64,000 bases of DNA from Papaver somniferum (GCF_003573695.1 NC_039365.1:82377089-82441088); one strand, 5' to 3'. Counted from the first letter of the stretch, positions 9,324 to 21,390 are shown. The notes: a model not told the origin generated them from the letters alone. Translations and numbers: made by a program.

Positions 9324-11737
9324 TGTTGATGGTGGATTTTAGTTCAAGGCTAAAATTATAAAACCAAATTTAATGCGCTGACATCCTGCAAAGGGTAAAG
9401 CCGTTTGATAAGTGATGAGTACCTCTTCTCTTTATTCGAAGTGATTCAATAAATACATGAAATTCACTCAGCAGAGTAGCATGAATCTCCGTGCCAATAT
9501 TGAGACATGCATGAAACACCCACACAAGCTACATCACTCACTGACAGAGAGAGTCTCGCATCGACGCGCTTTGGTTAGCCCGATCGAGCATGCTTCATTT
9601 CCTTAAGGGAAATTTGGGCTGTCCATATCAGTCTCAGAAACGATCACGGCCACGCAGGTTGATAGCATGATTTAACCAGTTTAGAAGAACCCTAGCAGAA
9701 GCAGGCTGTCACCTTGATGACCACTGGCGGGCCTATTTATGCCCTAGATGGTCGAACATTACACTCTACTTCCCAACAAGCTAAAACGCCAGCCCCAAAG
9801 TAGGGTATCCGCGCTTCTTTGGAAGAAGCTCGAATGAGCAAGACTGCTTAAGAAAGTCTCAAAATGATCGTGACCGTCCAACTTCACTAGCCTGATTGGA
9901 TGGCTTAGATCGCACCATGAAAGATGGAGGAGGAACTAGCACGCACATTAGTGGGCCTACTCTATCCCTACCTGATTGGTTTGCTCACGGCGTGGTCATG
10001 CAGCCACGATCGCATGCCCAAAACATGGCTGGTGTGATGCTTTGCAAGCGTCACGAAAATTCCACTAACGTCTTAAATTGATCACAACCATCAAACTTCA
10101 TCAGCATATTTGGATGGCTTAAATCGTACCTAAGACCGTTAGAGAAGTGCACGCATATTCACTGTCAGCCCAATGTGGGACCCACACAATTGGTCCCTCC
10201 AAAAGAGGAGCATAACTTGCCAAACCGTTTGGTGGAAATCGTGTTTGCGTGGCTATTTTAAAACCCTAATTAGGGTTTGCGGCGCTGCATAACTGTCGCA
10301 GTTCGATCACGACCATCCATCTTCGCAAGCTTGGATGGAGGGTGTAGATATAGACCTAAAAGGTCCCAAGCATGTCAACATTATCACCGTGGGCCCATCT
10401 TTTCATGGAGATGGTCGGCCTAGGCAGACTAGGACTCGACGACCTCGAAACGCGCGCCCGAAAGTGGCATGCTGAGCGGCTTCCAAATCCTCTGCGGCAA
10501 TGGATTTCTGCCGCAAATCGATCTCGACCATTCACCTTTGCCGGTCAAATTGAGTGGCGTAGATCGCACCTTCATGAGACAAAGAGGTATGGGCATATAC
10601 ACCGGTATGCCGTCTACACACATGCCTGGTCGGCCCCACCAAAACTTGTGCCCAAGCTCGGGTTCGGTCAAGCATAGGAGTGATGCTCGCGCACCTCCTA
10701 AAACCCTAAAAATCCATCAACGGTCGCGGATGAGGGTCTTAAACCATATCGTCCGTCCAACTTCTCTATCTTGGTTGGACAACCTAGGTTGAAAGCTAGA
10801 CGACCAGTGAGGCATCCCGATGATCACCATTCACCACTCTTCCACAGGGAGTGATCGGCCAGGAGATGGCTTGCCCATGCATCCTCTAAACGATCACTCG
10901 AAGATGGTTGGATGTGATGCTATTTTAAGACGCTTGGTCCACGACTTCTCCGGTCAGGCTTTAAAACATCGATGCTTCATACATGCTGATTGTCTGCGAT
11001 GCATTACATGCATTGAGCATACACGATATTTCATAAATATCAAATCCTTAGTTATTTTAGCATCACATGCTACTTCCTACAGTGGGTCCCATGATCCACT
11101 CATTCGAGACATCAAACATGTCACAAACTGTGGGATACTTACTGGGGTATTGGTCTGGAATTTTACAGTGTGCATCGTGCAACGCGCCATTACAAGAACG
11201 TGTCAGGAAAAGGTGGACGTTTAGCAGTGATGAGGGAAGTGGGCAAAGGTGTGATCGTGTGACAATCACCACTCCTACACGACCCCACTACTCCATCACT
11301 TCACATCCTCCACTTCCTAAGAGATGAGAGGTTGCGCTCAATGACTTGTACAAATAGGTCCATCACCTATTTCCAAATAACACAGGCAAGCACAGAAAAC
11401 CAAGTGTTGTCATCCGTATCCAGAAAACACCAGAACTGATAGCTTACATTATTTCAAGCCACATCTTCTTTCTGATACAAGTCATAAACAACCAACACCT
11501 CCACAATCTCAACACCTTCTTCGCTTCCCTCCCTAAGATCAACCTCATCTCCTTCACTTTGTGACCGAAGCAAGTCTGGAACAACCATGTTTTGGTTTAG
11601 GCCAGAATTGTATAGATTGATCTCTCGAATCAAAAAGCACTCCCGTGCAGTGCATTTGTTTAGGGTTTAGATTTGTTTCTCATCCACACACACCCAAATT
11701 TACCTAAAACAGCAGAAACAGTTTTCACCCATAAACA
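9324..11737 (+). repeat. 3' LTR of G1
   Basis: 2414 bp, closely similar to the 5' LTR. It lacks 146 bp present in the 5' LTR (3232-3377); the join reads TTCAC|TCAGCAG and sits at short matching sequence. The TATA box is changed to TACAAATA near 11350. It ends AAACA, followed by the CAAGG duplication. Confidence 0.9.
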
Positions 11738-12879
11738 CAAGGATAAACCGATTGTTAATTGGATCCTCTTTTACCGAAACAAGTATTGTGCACACCAAAT
11801 ATTATGAACCCACAAATCAGAAATATTCAATATCTTCTTAGGCTTCAAATCTTCTTAGATCTTCAATAATAACCTGCACATAATCACTTGAATCTCTTGT
11901 GATCAATCACGCATAGAACGGAGTATGTTAACAATGGATTATCACAAGATCGTCTTTAGAACTAACAACAGTCTAAAGATACCTGTCGAAACTCTGAATT
12001 AGTTTGAGTGAATCTTATATCAGAAGAGAAGATTCTCAAGCATAAACAAACTAGGTGCAATCAGATTTCAACCACCGTTAGTCAATCAAATCAATCGAAA
12101 ACAAAAGATAAACCGCAATTATCTAGTTTCCCACCAACAGTACACGCTAGAGCTTCTCAATCCCAAAGAAGACTTTAAACTTAACGGTCGTAAGAGATTC
12201 GCCTAATTAGGTTACTCTCCTCTCCGAATAGGCGGCTACACCATTAACAATAACAAAGAGGAAGTCTGTTGTTACGAAGGATTCATTTGCTAGAAAGGCA
12301 AACTTCAAGTATTTATAGACAAGGAAGTTTGGACACCAAGGAATTTCCAAAACCGAAAATATTCTCAAAATATTCATTAAAGCACAAATTCGGTTTCCAT
12401 ATTTCCTGGAAATGCTCTGTCCAAAAATAATGATCGAAATCTCTCGGAAAATCTAATTAGTAAATGCACATTACTAATTCTTATATTTCCCTACAAAATG
12501 AAACTAATAACCTAAATTAAAAGATTCTTAACTTACTTATGTTTCGATCCTGGGATTCTCTTCCCTTAGCTATTAAGGAATAATTTTTAACAATTAAAGA
12601 AATAAACATTCACAGCACGTCTTCAAAGTATGTCGACATCCTTACTTTGTAAGTTCTCTTTCACACTTACAACCTTGAAACTGATTTGCCACACTTCCAA
12701 ACAAGTTTAGAATTGGTTCATCTGACTTTCAAGAATTATGCGATTGATCAAATAACATTCAATCACAATCATGGGTTTAACGGTTCTACCAAAACAAGTT
12801 TCGGTTCTACCTCCATGTGAGTACTGTGCATAGTCACACTAGCTTTCCAAAATTCGGTTGACTAGGTACTAGAATCGGT

Positions 12880-13080
12880 TCCCCACATATATATGGTATA
12901 TAACTTATATGTGTTGCACATGTCCATAGGATCGGTTCCCCTTTGCCTAAAAACGTGTTGCACATGTTCATAGGATCGGTTTCCCTTTCTGCTATAAACC
13001 TTGTTGCACCTCATACAAGGATCGTTTCCCCTTTGTGATGTACTGCACCTCTTACTAGGATCGTTTCCCCTTTCCCAGAT
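12880..13080 (-). repeat. GGATCGGTT-type tandem units in the split LTR
   Basis: Four to five units of about 55 bp share (C)ATAGGATCGGTTCCCCTTT and TTGCACATG/TTGCACCTC. Related GGATC repeats occur at 13815-14060 and at 48440-48545 in other copies of this LTR family, so the array belongs to the LTR. Confidence 0.6.
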
Positions 13081-13814
13081 TTGGTCAGACAAAACGCAAA
13101 CCCGATCATACCATCTCAGGTGATTACTTAAGATCGGTTTCACTAATAAAAGTCATACCAATACATAAGTCAGGCCTTTGTGAATAGTTCTACCAAGAAC
13201 ACAAACAAGTCGTGAACGGTTATACTCAATCACACATATTGGTTGTTCATAAGATATGCAATTAATTACAAAACCAATAACACCTGGCAATTTCCTTTTC
13301 GGTTCACAAACAAGTTTATGAACTTACTTCCTTAGAACACATGTAAAACATTGTTCCTTAGGATGAAATCCTCACCTCATACACATACATAATCACAATA
13401 GCATTCAAATGATTATGGAGATGTCTTATCTACAAAGTTTAATGGTTGAGCAATAAACCTCGTATTGTATTCCTTAATACCATGTCTATCTAGAGTTCAA
13501 ATATGCTTCGCAGTTTTGTTTTCAATATGCACGACTTGAAAGATACGTTAGGTAATGAAACAGTTCAAGTCAAATATCACTAACCTCAAGTGGAAGGATG
13601 ATTGTTGTCGTTGTAGCTCCTTGATTCTTCACATATTCAAGTCTTCGCAATACTTGTAATGTCTCATAATCCTAATACTTTCAAGCTAACCTATACGAAG
13701 TTGACTCTAGTACATAATCAAGCGATGCTTAACATGAGTTTTGATTCACTAAAATATGACAACCAAACTTGACATACCAACGCTTGGTGGGTTCAACCGA
13801 GCAATGCTCTAACA

Positions 13815-14281
13815 GATCGGTTCTACCTTAATTTGGTTTTACTGGGACCAGTTACATCAGTTACCAGGATCGGTTACGTCAATTACCAGGACGGGTTACC
13901 ATATTCTCATGGTATTACTTGTGATCGGTTACACTAATCACTAGGATCGGTTACACCAGTTACCAGTACCGGTTGCGCCAATTATAAGGATCGATTACAA
14001 CTCTTTTGTGATCGGTCATACCAACTACTAGGATCGGTTACACCAATTACAAATATCGATCATACCATGTAAGGTGATTACTTAGGATCGATTACCCTAA
14101 TAAAAACATATCAATATATAAGTCATGCATTATGACTAGTTTTACCAAGATACATAACAAGTTATGATCGTTTCTACTAACTCACACATATTGGTAATCC
14201 AAAGATATGCAATGAATAGCAATACCAATAAGCCTAGCAATTTCCATTTCGATTCATAAAACAAGTTCATGAATGTACTTC
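13815..14281 (-). repeat. Second fragment of the TGTTAGAG LTR family
   Basis: Bases 14040-14280 match 13080-13330 of the neighbouring LTR in the same orientation (shared stretch around TTACCAAGA.ACA.AACAAGT and CACACATATTGGT). Bases 13815-14060 hold about eight units of 25-30 bp around AGGATCGGTTACACCAATTAC. The fragment is bounded by the start of the neighbouring LTR at 13814 and by G2 at 14282, so it is an older copy into which both may have inserted. Confidence 0.6.
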
Positions 14282-16984
14282 TGTTTTGGGGTAAAAAATG
14301 ATTCTGCTGGTTTTTGTAAATTTGGGTGTGCCGCCGAGAAACGAATCTAAACCTTATACAAATGCACTGCACATGAGTACTTTAGATTCGAGAGATCAAT
14401 CTGTACAATCCTGGCCTAAACCAAGAAACCGTTCCAGTCTTGCTTCGGTCACAAAGTGAAGGAGAAGAGTTTATCTTAGGGAGGGAAGCAAAGAAGGTGT
14501 TGAGATCAGAATGGTTAACTTTGAAGGTGTGGCTATTTTATGACTTGTATCAGAATATGGAACTGGCTTGAGGAATGTAAGCTATCAGTTCTTGGTATCT
14601 TTCTGGATACTTGTGTTGTTAACCAAAACTCTGTTGTTGGTCCAAATAGGTTGAAAACCTATTTATACAAGTCATTGATCACCCCTGATCTCGTAGGAAG
14701 TGGAGATAGTTAAGTAGTGGAGAAGTGGGGTTGTGTAGAAGCGGTTTAACATGACGTCCCATTGTGAGGGAAAACTGGTCAGCCTTACACCCACTATTCT
14801 CTTACTGCTATTTAACCGTCCGCTCTTTCCTGACACTTTCTTGTAATGGGCATGTTGCACGCCGCACGCTGTAAACCGCCAGACCAATACCCTGATGAGT
14901 ATCCCCCAGTTTTGTGACATTTTTTATATAGCGAGTGCTTCGTGGAAAAATGTGCAACAAGTTGCTAAGTGGGTCTAATGTACAAGACCTAGTTATTCTA
15001 ATCAATTGCACGCAAGCTAGGTGGCATAATGGCATAGTGGCGCCCGCATAGTAGCAGAATGGCATAGTGGCGCCTACATAGTGGCACAATGGCGTAGTGG
15101 CGCCTGCATAGTGGCACTATGGCATATTGGCACCTGCATAATGGCACAATGGCATATTGGCGCCTGTGGCTAAGTGGCGAGGCGGCACTTGTCGATGGCG
15201 TAGCGGTAAAGTGGCGCCTGCTATATCTTGGCATATTGGTGTTAGATCCAAATATAGCTCAATGATATCAACTCTAGTTTCCACAATGAACTTAATGCCC
15301 TGGGATGCATTATTTGGCATGGTTAGCGTAGCGGCCCTATCCAAATTAGGGTTTGGCATGCCAAAAACCTAATTAGCACGTGTGGCATGCGGTCGCGACA
15401 CGATGAAGTTTTTTGTGCGGATTGTGCCATGGCCGCGTCAAAGGAATTATGGCAGGGCCATAATGTGGGAACGACCATAAGCGCAATTATAGCCATGGGT
15501 GGCCATAGCATGGCGCCATTTTTAAGGTTTTTTGGGTCCCACGTGGCTTGTGGCATATTGTAGGGCCGAAGCGGCATAATTTAGGCCACGACTAGGAATT
15601 ATGGTTTCGACTAATGCCACTAGAACAAGAGTCTTATTCTGATCAGAATACCCTAATTGGAATTTGTTATGGTGTTGGCCATGAACGAAAAGTGGGTTAG
15701 CACGCAGCTGCGCTGTTATGGCACGTTGGCATGTTGCTGCCGCGGAATCGCATGGCTTGCCAAATGGCACGCTGGAGAGATTTGGCAGGTTGGCTAGCCA
15801 ATCTTCGTGGCGCCTGCGATAATCACTAGGCGCGATTTGGAGCAGAGGTGTTGGCACGTTGCTTTCGGTTGCATGGTGATGCCTATTTGGGCACGTTAGG
15901 AGCGGCTAAGCTTAATAAATCAAATAGCCAAATCATGCGGTCGTGATTATTTTTGGAGACTGGCTTGGGCCGTCTAGATTAGGTTCCTAATGGAACTAGG
16001 AGCATCGACCAACCAACTTCCAACTTTATTAAAAGTGTGTCTGGTGGGTTTTGAGCGATCTGATTTGTCGATGGCAAAAAGAGGGGGGATGGTAAGCAAC
16101 ATGGGGTCGGCCGCATTCCAAATGTGAGTGGCGCATTTAGAGCGACTTGATTGGTCAATGGGAAAGAGGACTGGAAAGAAATGTGGGACCGTCCTCATTC
16201 TAAATGCGTGTGGCGCATTTAGAGCGACCTGATTGGTCGATGGGAAAGAGGGCCGGCAAGGGAGACATGGAGCATGGCCAACGGCCAAAAGCGGCGCCTA
16301 TTGGAGTGGATTTGGCCGGCTATGTGGCGTGCCGGCGCCTCCTTTGTCATTGTTCCTATTTGCTGCAGTTCCTCTTTTGTTTCTTGTTTTCTGGTAGGAC
16401 TTTGCTCCTACGAGCTCCATGACGGATCAGTTTCCTAGCTTACCTAGGTTTGGCCTCGACCAGTATGGTTCGAGATATTTGCACAAGGCGCAAAAGACCT
16501 AATGTTTGCAAATTAATTAGGCCGAAAATTTGAATCTTGTGAGTTATAACAAAATTGAACAATTTTAACAAATTATGTGTGTTGACACAAAATTCTTTTA
16601 TTCTCAGAGAGCGGTTAGCGCGTCTTCTGATTGAGCATTTTCATGCAAACCTTAACTTTGATACTTCGGAAATTCGTGCTACTCAGCTGCGAGTGAACAC
16701 TAATTGTCATGTTGTACCAATACTAAGGGTTCAGCTGGGGAACATAGCATAGGAAAATACTTAATAAATCATACACTAATGAGTAATGTATGCAAGAGTT
16801 TACAGAATGTTCGGGATTGTTGCTACATGCACCATTCTGAATAAATATACTGAGTTGCTCGATACATGTATGAGTAGAAAGTCCCGGACGCTCATTACTT
16901 TTAAATGGATCAGTCCCTTTGCAGAAGACGCATTAAATACGAAGTTTTATAATTCTATCCCTGAACTAAAAACCACCATCAACA
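14282..16984 (-). repeat. 3' LTR of G2
   Basis: 2703 bp. On the minus strand it starts TGTTGATGGTGG at 16984, identical to the G1 LTR start, and ends CCCCAAAACA at 14282. A minus-strand TATAAAT lies at 14661-14668. It contains two arrays: about six 30-bp units around AGTGGCGCCTGCATAGTGGC (15015-15240), and three units of 82-87 bp around GCGACCTGATTGGTCGATGG (from 16055, 16142 and 16224). ORFs inside it, such as 15117-15359, 15522-15857 and 16555-16752, are frames of the LTR and not genes. Confidence 0.85.
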
Positions 16985-17000
16985 TTAAGTCCCCTGCTTA
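16985..17000 (-). other. Polypurine tract of G2
   Basis: On the minus strand AAGCAGGGGACTTAA leads into the LTR start TGTTGATGG, matching G1 at 9310-9323. Confidence 0.75.
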
Positions 17001-17377
17001 GTATGTAACAGTGACATTGTTGTAGTGTAAGCATTAGATGGTGACATATAAAGATAAAACTTATGAGGCAAGGTTGATAGGCATTACTAGGATAGAGGTC
17101 GGCTCAGTCTTTGAGCAGGATACATTTAATGAGGTACCAAAAAAGCGCAGTCTTCCTGGCACACGCAAGTTGTCTTGGGGTAGATAAATCAATATCCCGC
17201 ATCTTAGGCTTTATACTCGGCAGGTAGAGAGTCCTTTATTTTCCGGGGTCTTATTATGTGGGGCATAAAAAGAGCACTTGAACTTTCCTTTCATATCGAT
17301 CATCATATCCTCTTGCAGTTTCCTTTTGCTTTTACCACGTAGGTTGTTGATATAAAGATAATACTTCTCTGCAGTAT

Positions 17378-18012
17378 ATGATGGGAACTCCTTGTGATGA
17401 TTTTTCTTCTTTTCCGGAGAAGGGCTTTGAAGTTGACAAACCCAGGGTTTCTGCGTTCGAAGAAGTATTAGGTAAAATTGATCCTCTGTTTCGTGAAGCT
17501 GGTCGTGTTATACAAGGTATGACTCTCACACATTTATGCATCGTTCAGGGGTGTGTTCAAGCTTTCTTTGCTTCGGTTGACATGGAGGAGAAGTGGAGAC
17601 GTGATGAAGCGTCTCAACGTGATGAAGCTTCTCAACCAACGAGTGTTAGGGCCAGAAGATTCGCGGCTCAACTGAAACGAAGAAGGGTCGAGCCTAAACA
17701 ATCTCCGGGTGGGAATAAGCATGATTACCCCATCATAACAGTATCATAATTCTCGACTCTGACGTGGACGAACCGGCGCATCCTCAAGAGGCCGTTGGGG
17801 CAGTTTCTGAAAAGGGCATTGGTGTAGTTTCCCAGGAAGAGGTCGAGATAGCTTCTGGAGAGGATATTGAAGTCGCTGCTAGAGAGAATGATGAAGTGGT
17901 CGCTGGAGGAGATGCTAAAGCGGCTATTGGAGAAGACACTGCAGCAGCTGCTGGAGAGGACATATCAGTGGTTTGTAGAGAGAACTCCATTAATCTTGGC
18001 GTTGATAACTAG
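17378..18012 (+). CDS. Antisense extra ORF of G2, in two frames, with 8-residue repeats
   Basis: Two adjacent plus-strand frames (17378-17749 and 17764-18012) run opposite to gag-pol, between pol and the 3' LTR. The first (123 codons) has 'VQGCVQAFFASVDMEEKWRR' and a basic end rich in Arg (RARRFAAQLKRRRVE). The second (82 codons) is acidic and built of 8-residue units: 'ASGEDIEV', 'AARENDEV', 'VAGGDAKA', 'AIGEDTAA', 'AAGEDISV'. One frame change separates them, so they may be one decayed protein or two exons; the gap of 14 bases is too short for an intron. G1 has a like-placed antisense repeat frame. No known domain is recognised. Antisense ORFs here are known in some Tat-type elements; the role is unknown. 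The call as coding is inference. Confidence 0.5.
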
Positions 18013-18930
18013 CTTTTTTTGTTGTTTTCTTTCCATAGAAGAACATCTTTTCATAGCCTATATTGGCGTTTTTGATATTTTTATGGTTTTGTTTATATGA
18101 CTGGATCCAGGGCTTCATCAAATAATATTCTTTCATTCATGTTGTTTTGATAATTTTATGTTTCCCAATCGGACGAATGAATGAAACCCTAAACCGAGAA
18201 ATATGAATCTTCAGAAAAAATCTCATAATACTTTGGGATTTTAAGCTCCACGATAGATGGGAAATTGGCGTGCAAATAGTGCTCGGCAAGCCATGTGTTT
18301 CTCCCTGTGGAAAGGATATCGCTTCCACAATAGCGTCTCCACAACGCAGGCAGTGGAGACTTAGAATAAGGGAAATAGCAATAATGGTTAAGGATTCGAG
18401 CAACCTTCTGTCTGATATTCCCATACAAATTACACGCTCCCTGAAGATTTGTGGCGCGCCATTTAGGTATGAATAAGAGTGGACGCCTTCTCTGAAGATG
18501 TGGTTGTGCGCTGCTCACAAATTCAAAAGGAATGTGTCTCGGGGTTTGAACTTGAAGCAGGTTTCTCTTCAGGATATGAAATATGTCTTCTCTAAAAGCA
18601 CTGCTGCTGGTGAATTTTCTCTTGCATACCTCGTCCTTCCCTTTTTCCTTCTACGTTATGTTTTGGAATAATAGATGTTTCCTCTGTGATTTCTGTTTTT
18701 GAGCTAGTAGGTAATTGCTTTTGAGGGTTTTGAGTTTATTTGAGATCTTTGGTTTTGAAATGATTCAAGAGTAATTTTCTGAAAAGAAATAATGCTTCAA
18801 TTGACTGATAAACTAAAACCCTAATTATGAATGCAAGCAGCGCAATCATTTTGGAGGAATTACAAATATTGCATGAAAGGGGAAATTGCTAAAGGAAATA
18901 CTGAAAGGATGGTTTGGGGAAAAGGTACGG
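18013..18930. other. G2 interior without recognisable coding sequence
   Basis: Part of G2 between the antisense frame and the integrase tail. Overlapping short frames occur on both strands (18137-18518), but none shows a domain, composition bias or match to G1. Confidence 0.5.
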
Positions 18931-18934
18931 CATC

Positions 18935-19175
18935 TCAGATATTGAAGGGTTTGGGCCACCGGGCGTGTATTACTACGCCTTCTAGCTTGTCTGCATTGAT
19001 GATCTTGTAATAACCTCCCAAAATAACTTCTGCTACTAGGTATGGCTCGCCATTCCCTTATGCGGAATCAGTCGGAGCAGGTTGGGTAGCAACTCTCACT
19101 ACCATATCTCCAACTTGGAATGGGTTTGGGCGTTGCGCCATTACTTTCTTAGGTTCCTCATCTTTAACCGTGACA
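18935..19175 (-). pseudogene. Integrase C-terminal tail (GPY/F-like module) of G2
   Basis: On the minus strand the reading includes 'RPNPFQVGDMVVRV', one stop, then 'NGEPYLVAEVILGGYYKI' and 'ARWPKPFNI'. This is the shape of the C-terminal module of gypsy integrases (F-x-x-G-D-x-V, then W-x-G-P-Y-x-I, then a G-x-Y strand and W-N-x-x-x-L-K/Y-x-x). The integrase zinc and D-D-E domains are absent, so DNA joining is impossible. It follows the protease region in the right order for pol, with all of RT, RNase H and the integrase core deleted between. Confidence 0.6.
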
Positions 19176-19186
19176 ACTTATAAACT

Positions 19187-19783
19187 CTAGATAAAACATT
19201 TGAAAGGACCGGCATCCCATTCACATCCCCTAGTGACCGCGTGGTTGATAATCAGATCGAGTCCCCAAGCCTTGGCGGAAGGAGGAGTGACTGGTTGCAA
19301 AAAGGGTTGTTCAATAAGACTTACTTGGGTTCGGAATCTTCGAATGTACGTCGACGGTCTCTCTCCGGGTAGTTGAGTCATATTGGCAAGTTGTTGATAC
19401 GGCAACAAATAATCTTCGGGGTTGGACGGCTCGTTGTAAATCCTTTCAGGTATAGACACTGGCAAAGGACACACTCCTAGCTTTGCTTTGTTGTCATGCA
19501 CCCACGAACGGACCAGGATTATATCATAATTCGGGAATTCCTTAACAATATGAAACTTGCCGTGTGTCATAGCATCTCCTATCTTTCTTTCGAGATTAAT
19601 GTATCCGTAAGCATTTTTTGATTCTCCTTCTGCGCTTTTAACCACAGTCGGGCAGTGAACAGCTTACTGCTTTGAAATCTGTGCAGCTCTCAGAGTCTTG
19701 ATGGTAAGAACGTTGAAGTTAGAGGCCGCGTTAATTAGTATGCTGTCAAACTCGACGTTCTTCAGGTGGGCAGTGGTCAGCAT
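19187..19783 (-). pseudogene. Protease domain of G2 with mutated active site, fused to a gag-like tail
   Basis: The minus-strand frame from the ATG at 19783 gives 'SILINAASNFNVLTIKTL' where a retropepsin has L-x-D-[ST]-G-[AS]-S; Asp is Asn and Gly is Ala, so it cannot be active. A stop follows about 32 codons in. The frame reopens with the strand region and 'YDIILVRSWVHDN', the counterpart of ILGRPWL in G1. After the domain the frame continues to 19187 with 'ERPSTYIRRFRTQVSLIEQP', which resembles the Y-x-x-R-F-x-x-x helix of gag capsid proteins. That suggests a rearrangement joining a gag piece behind protease. The rest (WGLDLIINHAV) is unassigned. Confidence 0.7.
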
Positions 19784-19812
19784 TCCCTGGTTGCATTTTC
19801 CCTTAGCACCTT

Positions 19813-21390
19813 CTAAGGGAAGTTGCGCTTAGGAGTGACTTCTCTGATTGAAAATAGTCGTTTGCCCGACACAATGCGATTGAGAGCTGCAAATATATCT
19901 TGACGTTGTGCTTTGGAAAAATAAAGAATTTCACATACACGCTCCATCATGGATTGTACGGCTTTGTGAACAGAGTCCCCATGAAGTGCGCAGCTTCTGA
20001 CTGGAAGAGGATCTCTGTGAACTCCTTCAGTGCCTAGTTGAAGTTCTCCCGCATCCACATTCTCTTTGAAGATGCGTTTCAATTTGTTACACTCATTATT
20101 TGGGTGATTGACGAATATGTGGTAACGACAATACTTAGGATTTTTCATTTCTTCCTCAGTTGGCGGGTATCTGACGGGAGGTAGTTTGATGGCATCATCT
20201 TGGATCCACGTTTCCAGGAGTTCAATTAATTCCTCAATTGGGAACAGGAAGTCTGGATAAGCATCTCCGATTTCTTGTTGTTGTGCAGGAGTTTTAGCCG
20301 CGCATTTCCGGAGCGGAGCTGTCTAGTGCGCTGGTATTGCACGTTTGGTTTGTTGTTCCGCCGCAGGAGCCTTTCTCTTTCCTCCTTCACTCACTACACT
20401 TACATAGGGGCCGGTATTATATTGTTTGTTAATGAGACGCATTATCCCTCGAGTCTCTCGTGCATCTTCGCTCCTGGCTGGTATGGTTCTTTCCAACAGT
20501 GTTGGTGCCGTTGTACCCGACCGCTTTGCAGCTTCATGGAGTTCAGAAAATGTCTGGGAGCGCATGTTTTCTAGTAAAGCGAGATAAATAGGAACCATAC
20601 TGTTAATGTATGACTCCACCAGTCGTTGTTCAGTCACATTTGGGTCGTGACAGTCCAGTGACTGAATTATGTATCTCTCGACATAATCATTTGGATGCTC
20701 ATTGTTTCGTTGAAACATTCTTTCCAGGTCTGAAAAGGTGATTTGCTCCGACACGAATAAATATTACTTATAGAAAGCGGTCACCATCTCACACCAGTTG
20801 GATATGTTGTTTGGCGCGATGTTGTTGTACCAGGTGTATGCTCTCCCGGTAAGTGACTTTGAAAATTCCTTGATACGGAGGACATGATTGTATTCGTGCT
20901 CTCCTAGAGATTCTAGAAAACGAGAGATGCGTTCTCGAGCATTTCCGGTACCATCATAAAGGCAGAATTGAGTAGAAGAGTATCCTCTAGGGAGAGGAAA
21001 TCTTTGCATATCAGGAGGATAAGGAGGTTGGTGTTGGTGCAGGTCTATCGGGATTTTTTTGCTTCGATTTTGAAAGAGTCGCTCCAGATCTTCACGCGTG
21101 ATGAAATTGGATGGATGGTTCTTTTCCAATGGGCGTTCAGAAGCAAAATGAGACTCTTCATCCATAAAGGCGCGCCCTGCTGAGGTGCTTGCGCCGAGAG
21201 TATTAAAAGTACTCCTTATTGGCTCCATTTGGGGTTGACGTGATTCTTGAGGTAGCCGCTCCGTCAGTGTCTTGAGTAAAGTGAGTACCTCCTTTTGAGT
21301 TGTGGTCATGTCTGTCTGAGCTTTAGCGAGAACTTCTTGTCTCTCCATCAAATGAACAATGGTGATAGGGGTTGGTTTCCTCTGGCTCAT
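19813..21390 (-). pseudogene. gag (capsid, Retrotrans_gag family) of G2 with in-frame stops
   Basis: One frame from the Met at 21390 to 19813 is broken by two stops, at 20764-20766 and 20323-20325. Residues about 110-210 carry the capsid signature: 'HVLRIKEFSKSLTGRAYTWY' and 'ISNWCEMVTAFYK' (S-L-x-G-x-A-x-x-W-Y, then W-x-x-x-x-x-x-F). After the first stop the frame goes on with 'FQRNNEHPNDYVERYIIQS' and 'YINSMVPIYLALL', which is the second capsid half. After the second stop comes 'KNPKYCRYHIFVNHPNNEC', a C-x2-H-x6-H-x4-C type motif used here instead of a classic CCHC knuckle. In an active element gag forms the particle and binds RNA. Both stops are single-codon changes, so decay is moderate. 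Confidence 0.85.

Larger units (their letters stand above)
3088..11737 (+). mobile_element. Complete but defective Ty3/gypsy element G1
   Basis: An 8650-bp element with two LTRs (3088-5648 and 9324-11737), a primer site, a decayed gag-pro-pol interior on the plus strand and a purine tract before the 3' LTR. CAAGG flanks both ends (3083-3087, 11738-11742); the match extends to CACAAGG. Inside: a gag N-terminus, protease, parts of reverse transcriptase and RNase H, the RNase H to integrase linker, an antisense repeat frame and the purine tract. The gag capsid, the RT catalytic YVDD box and most of integrase are missing, so it could not move by itself. Gag start, primer and LTR ends closely match G2 at 14282-23296, so both belong to one gypsy family. 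The gag-spacer-protease layout and PVKQ/CPKDDFPLP motifs suit the Tat-like branch, but this is inference. Confidence 0.9.
2324..13814 (-). repeat. 5' LTR of the family T element, split by gypsy element G1
   Basis: On the minus strand the LTR starts TGTTAGAGCATTGCTCGG at 13814 and ends CTCTCCTTTTCA at 2324, next to an iMet primer site. Element G1 (3088-11737) with a duplicated CAAGG splits it into 11743-13814 and 2324-3087, about 2.84 kb of LTR in all. The start matches the LTRs at 51935 and 59263, and the 5' end also matches the solo LTR at 47854. A TATA-like TATAAAT lies on the minus strand at 12311-12317. The parts contain GGATCGGTT repeats (12880-13080). Confidence 0.85.
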
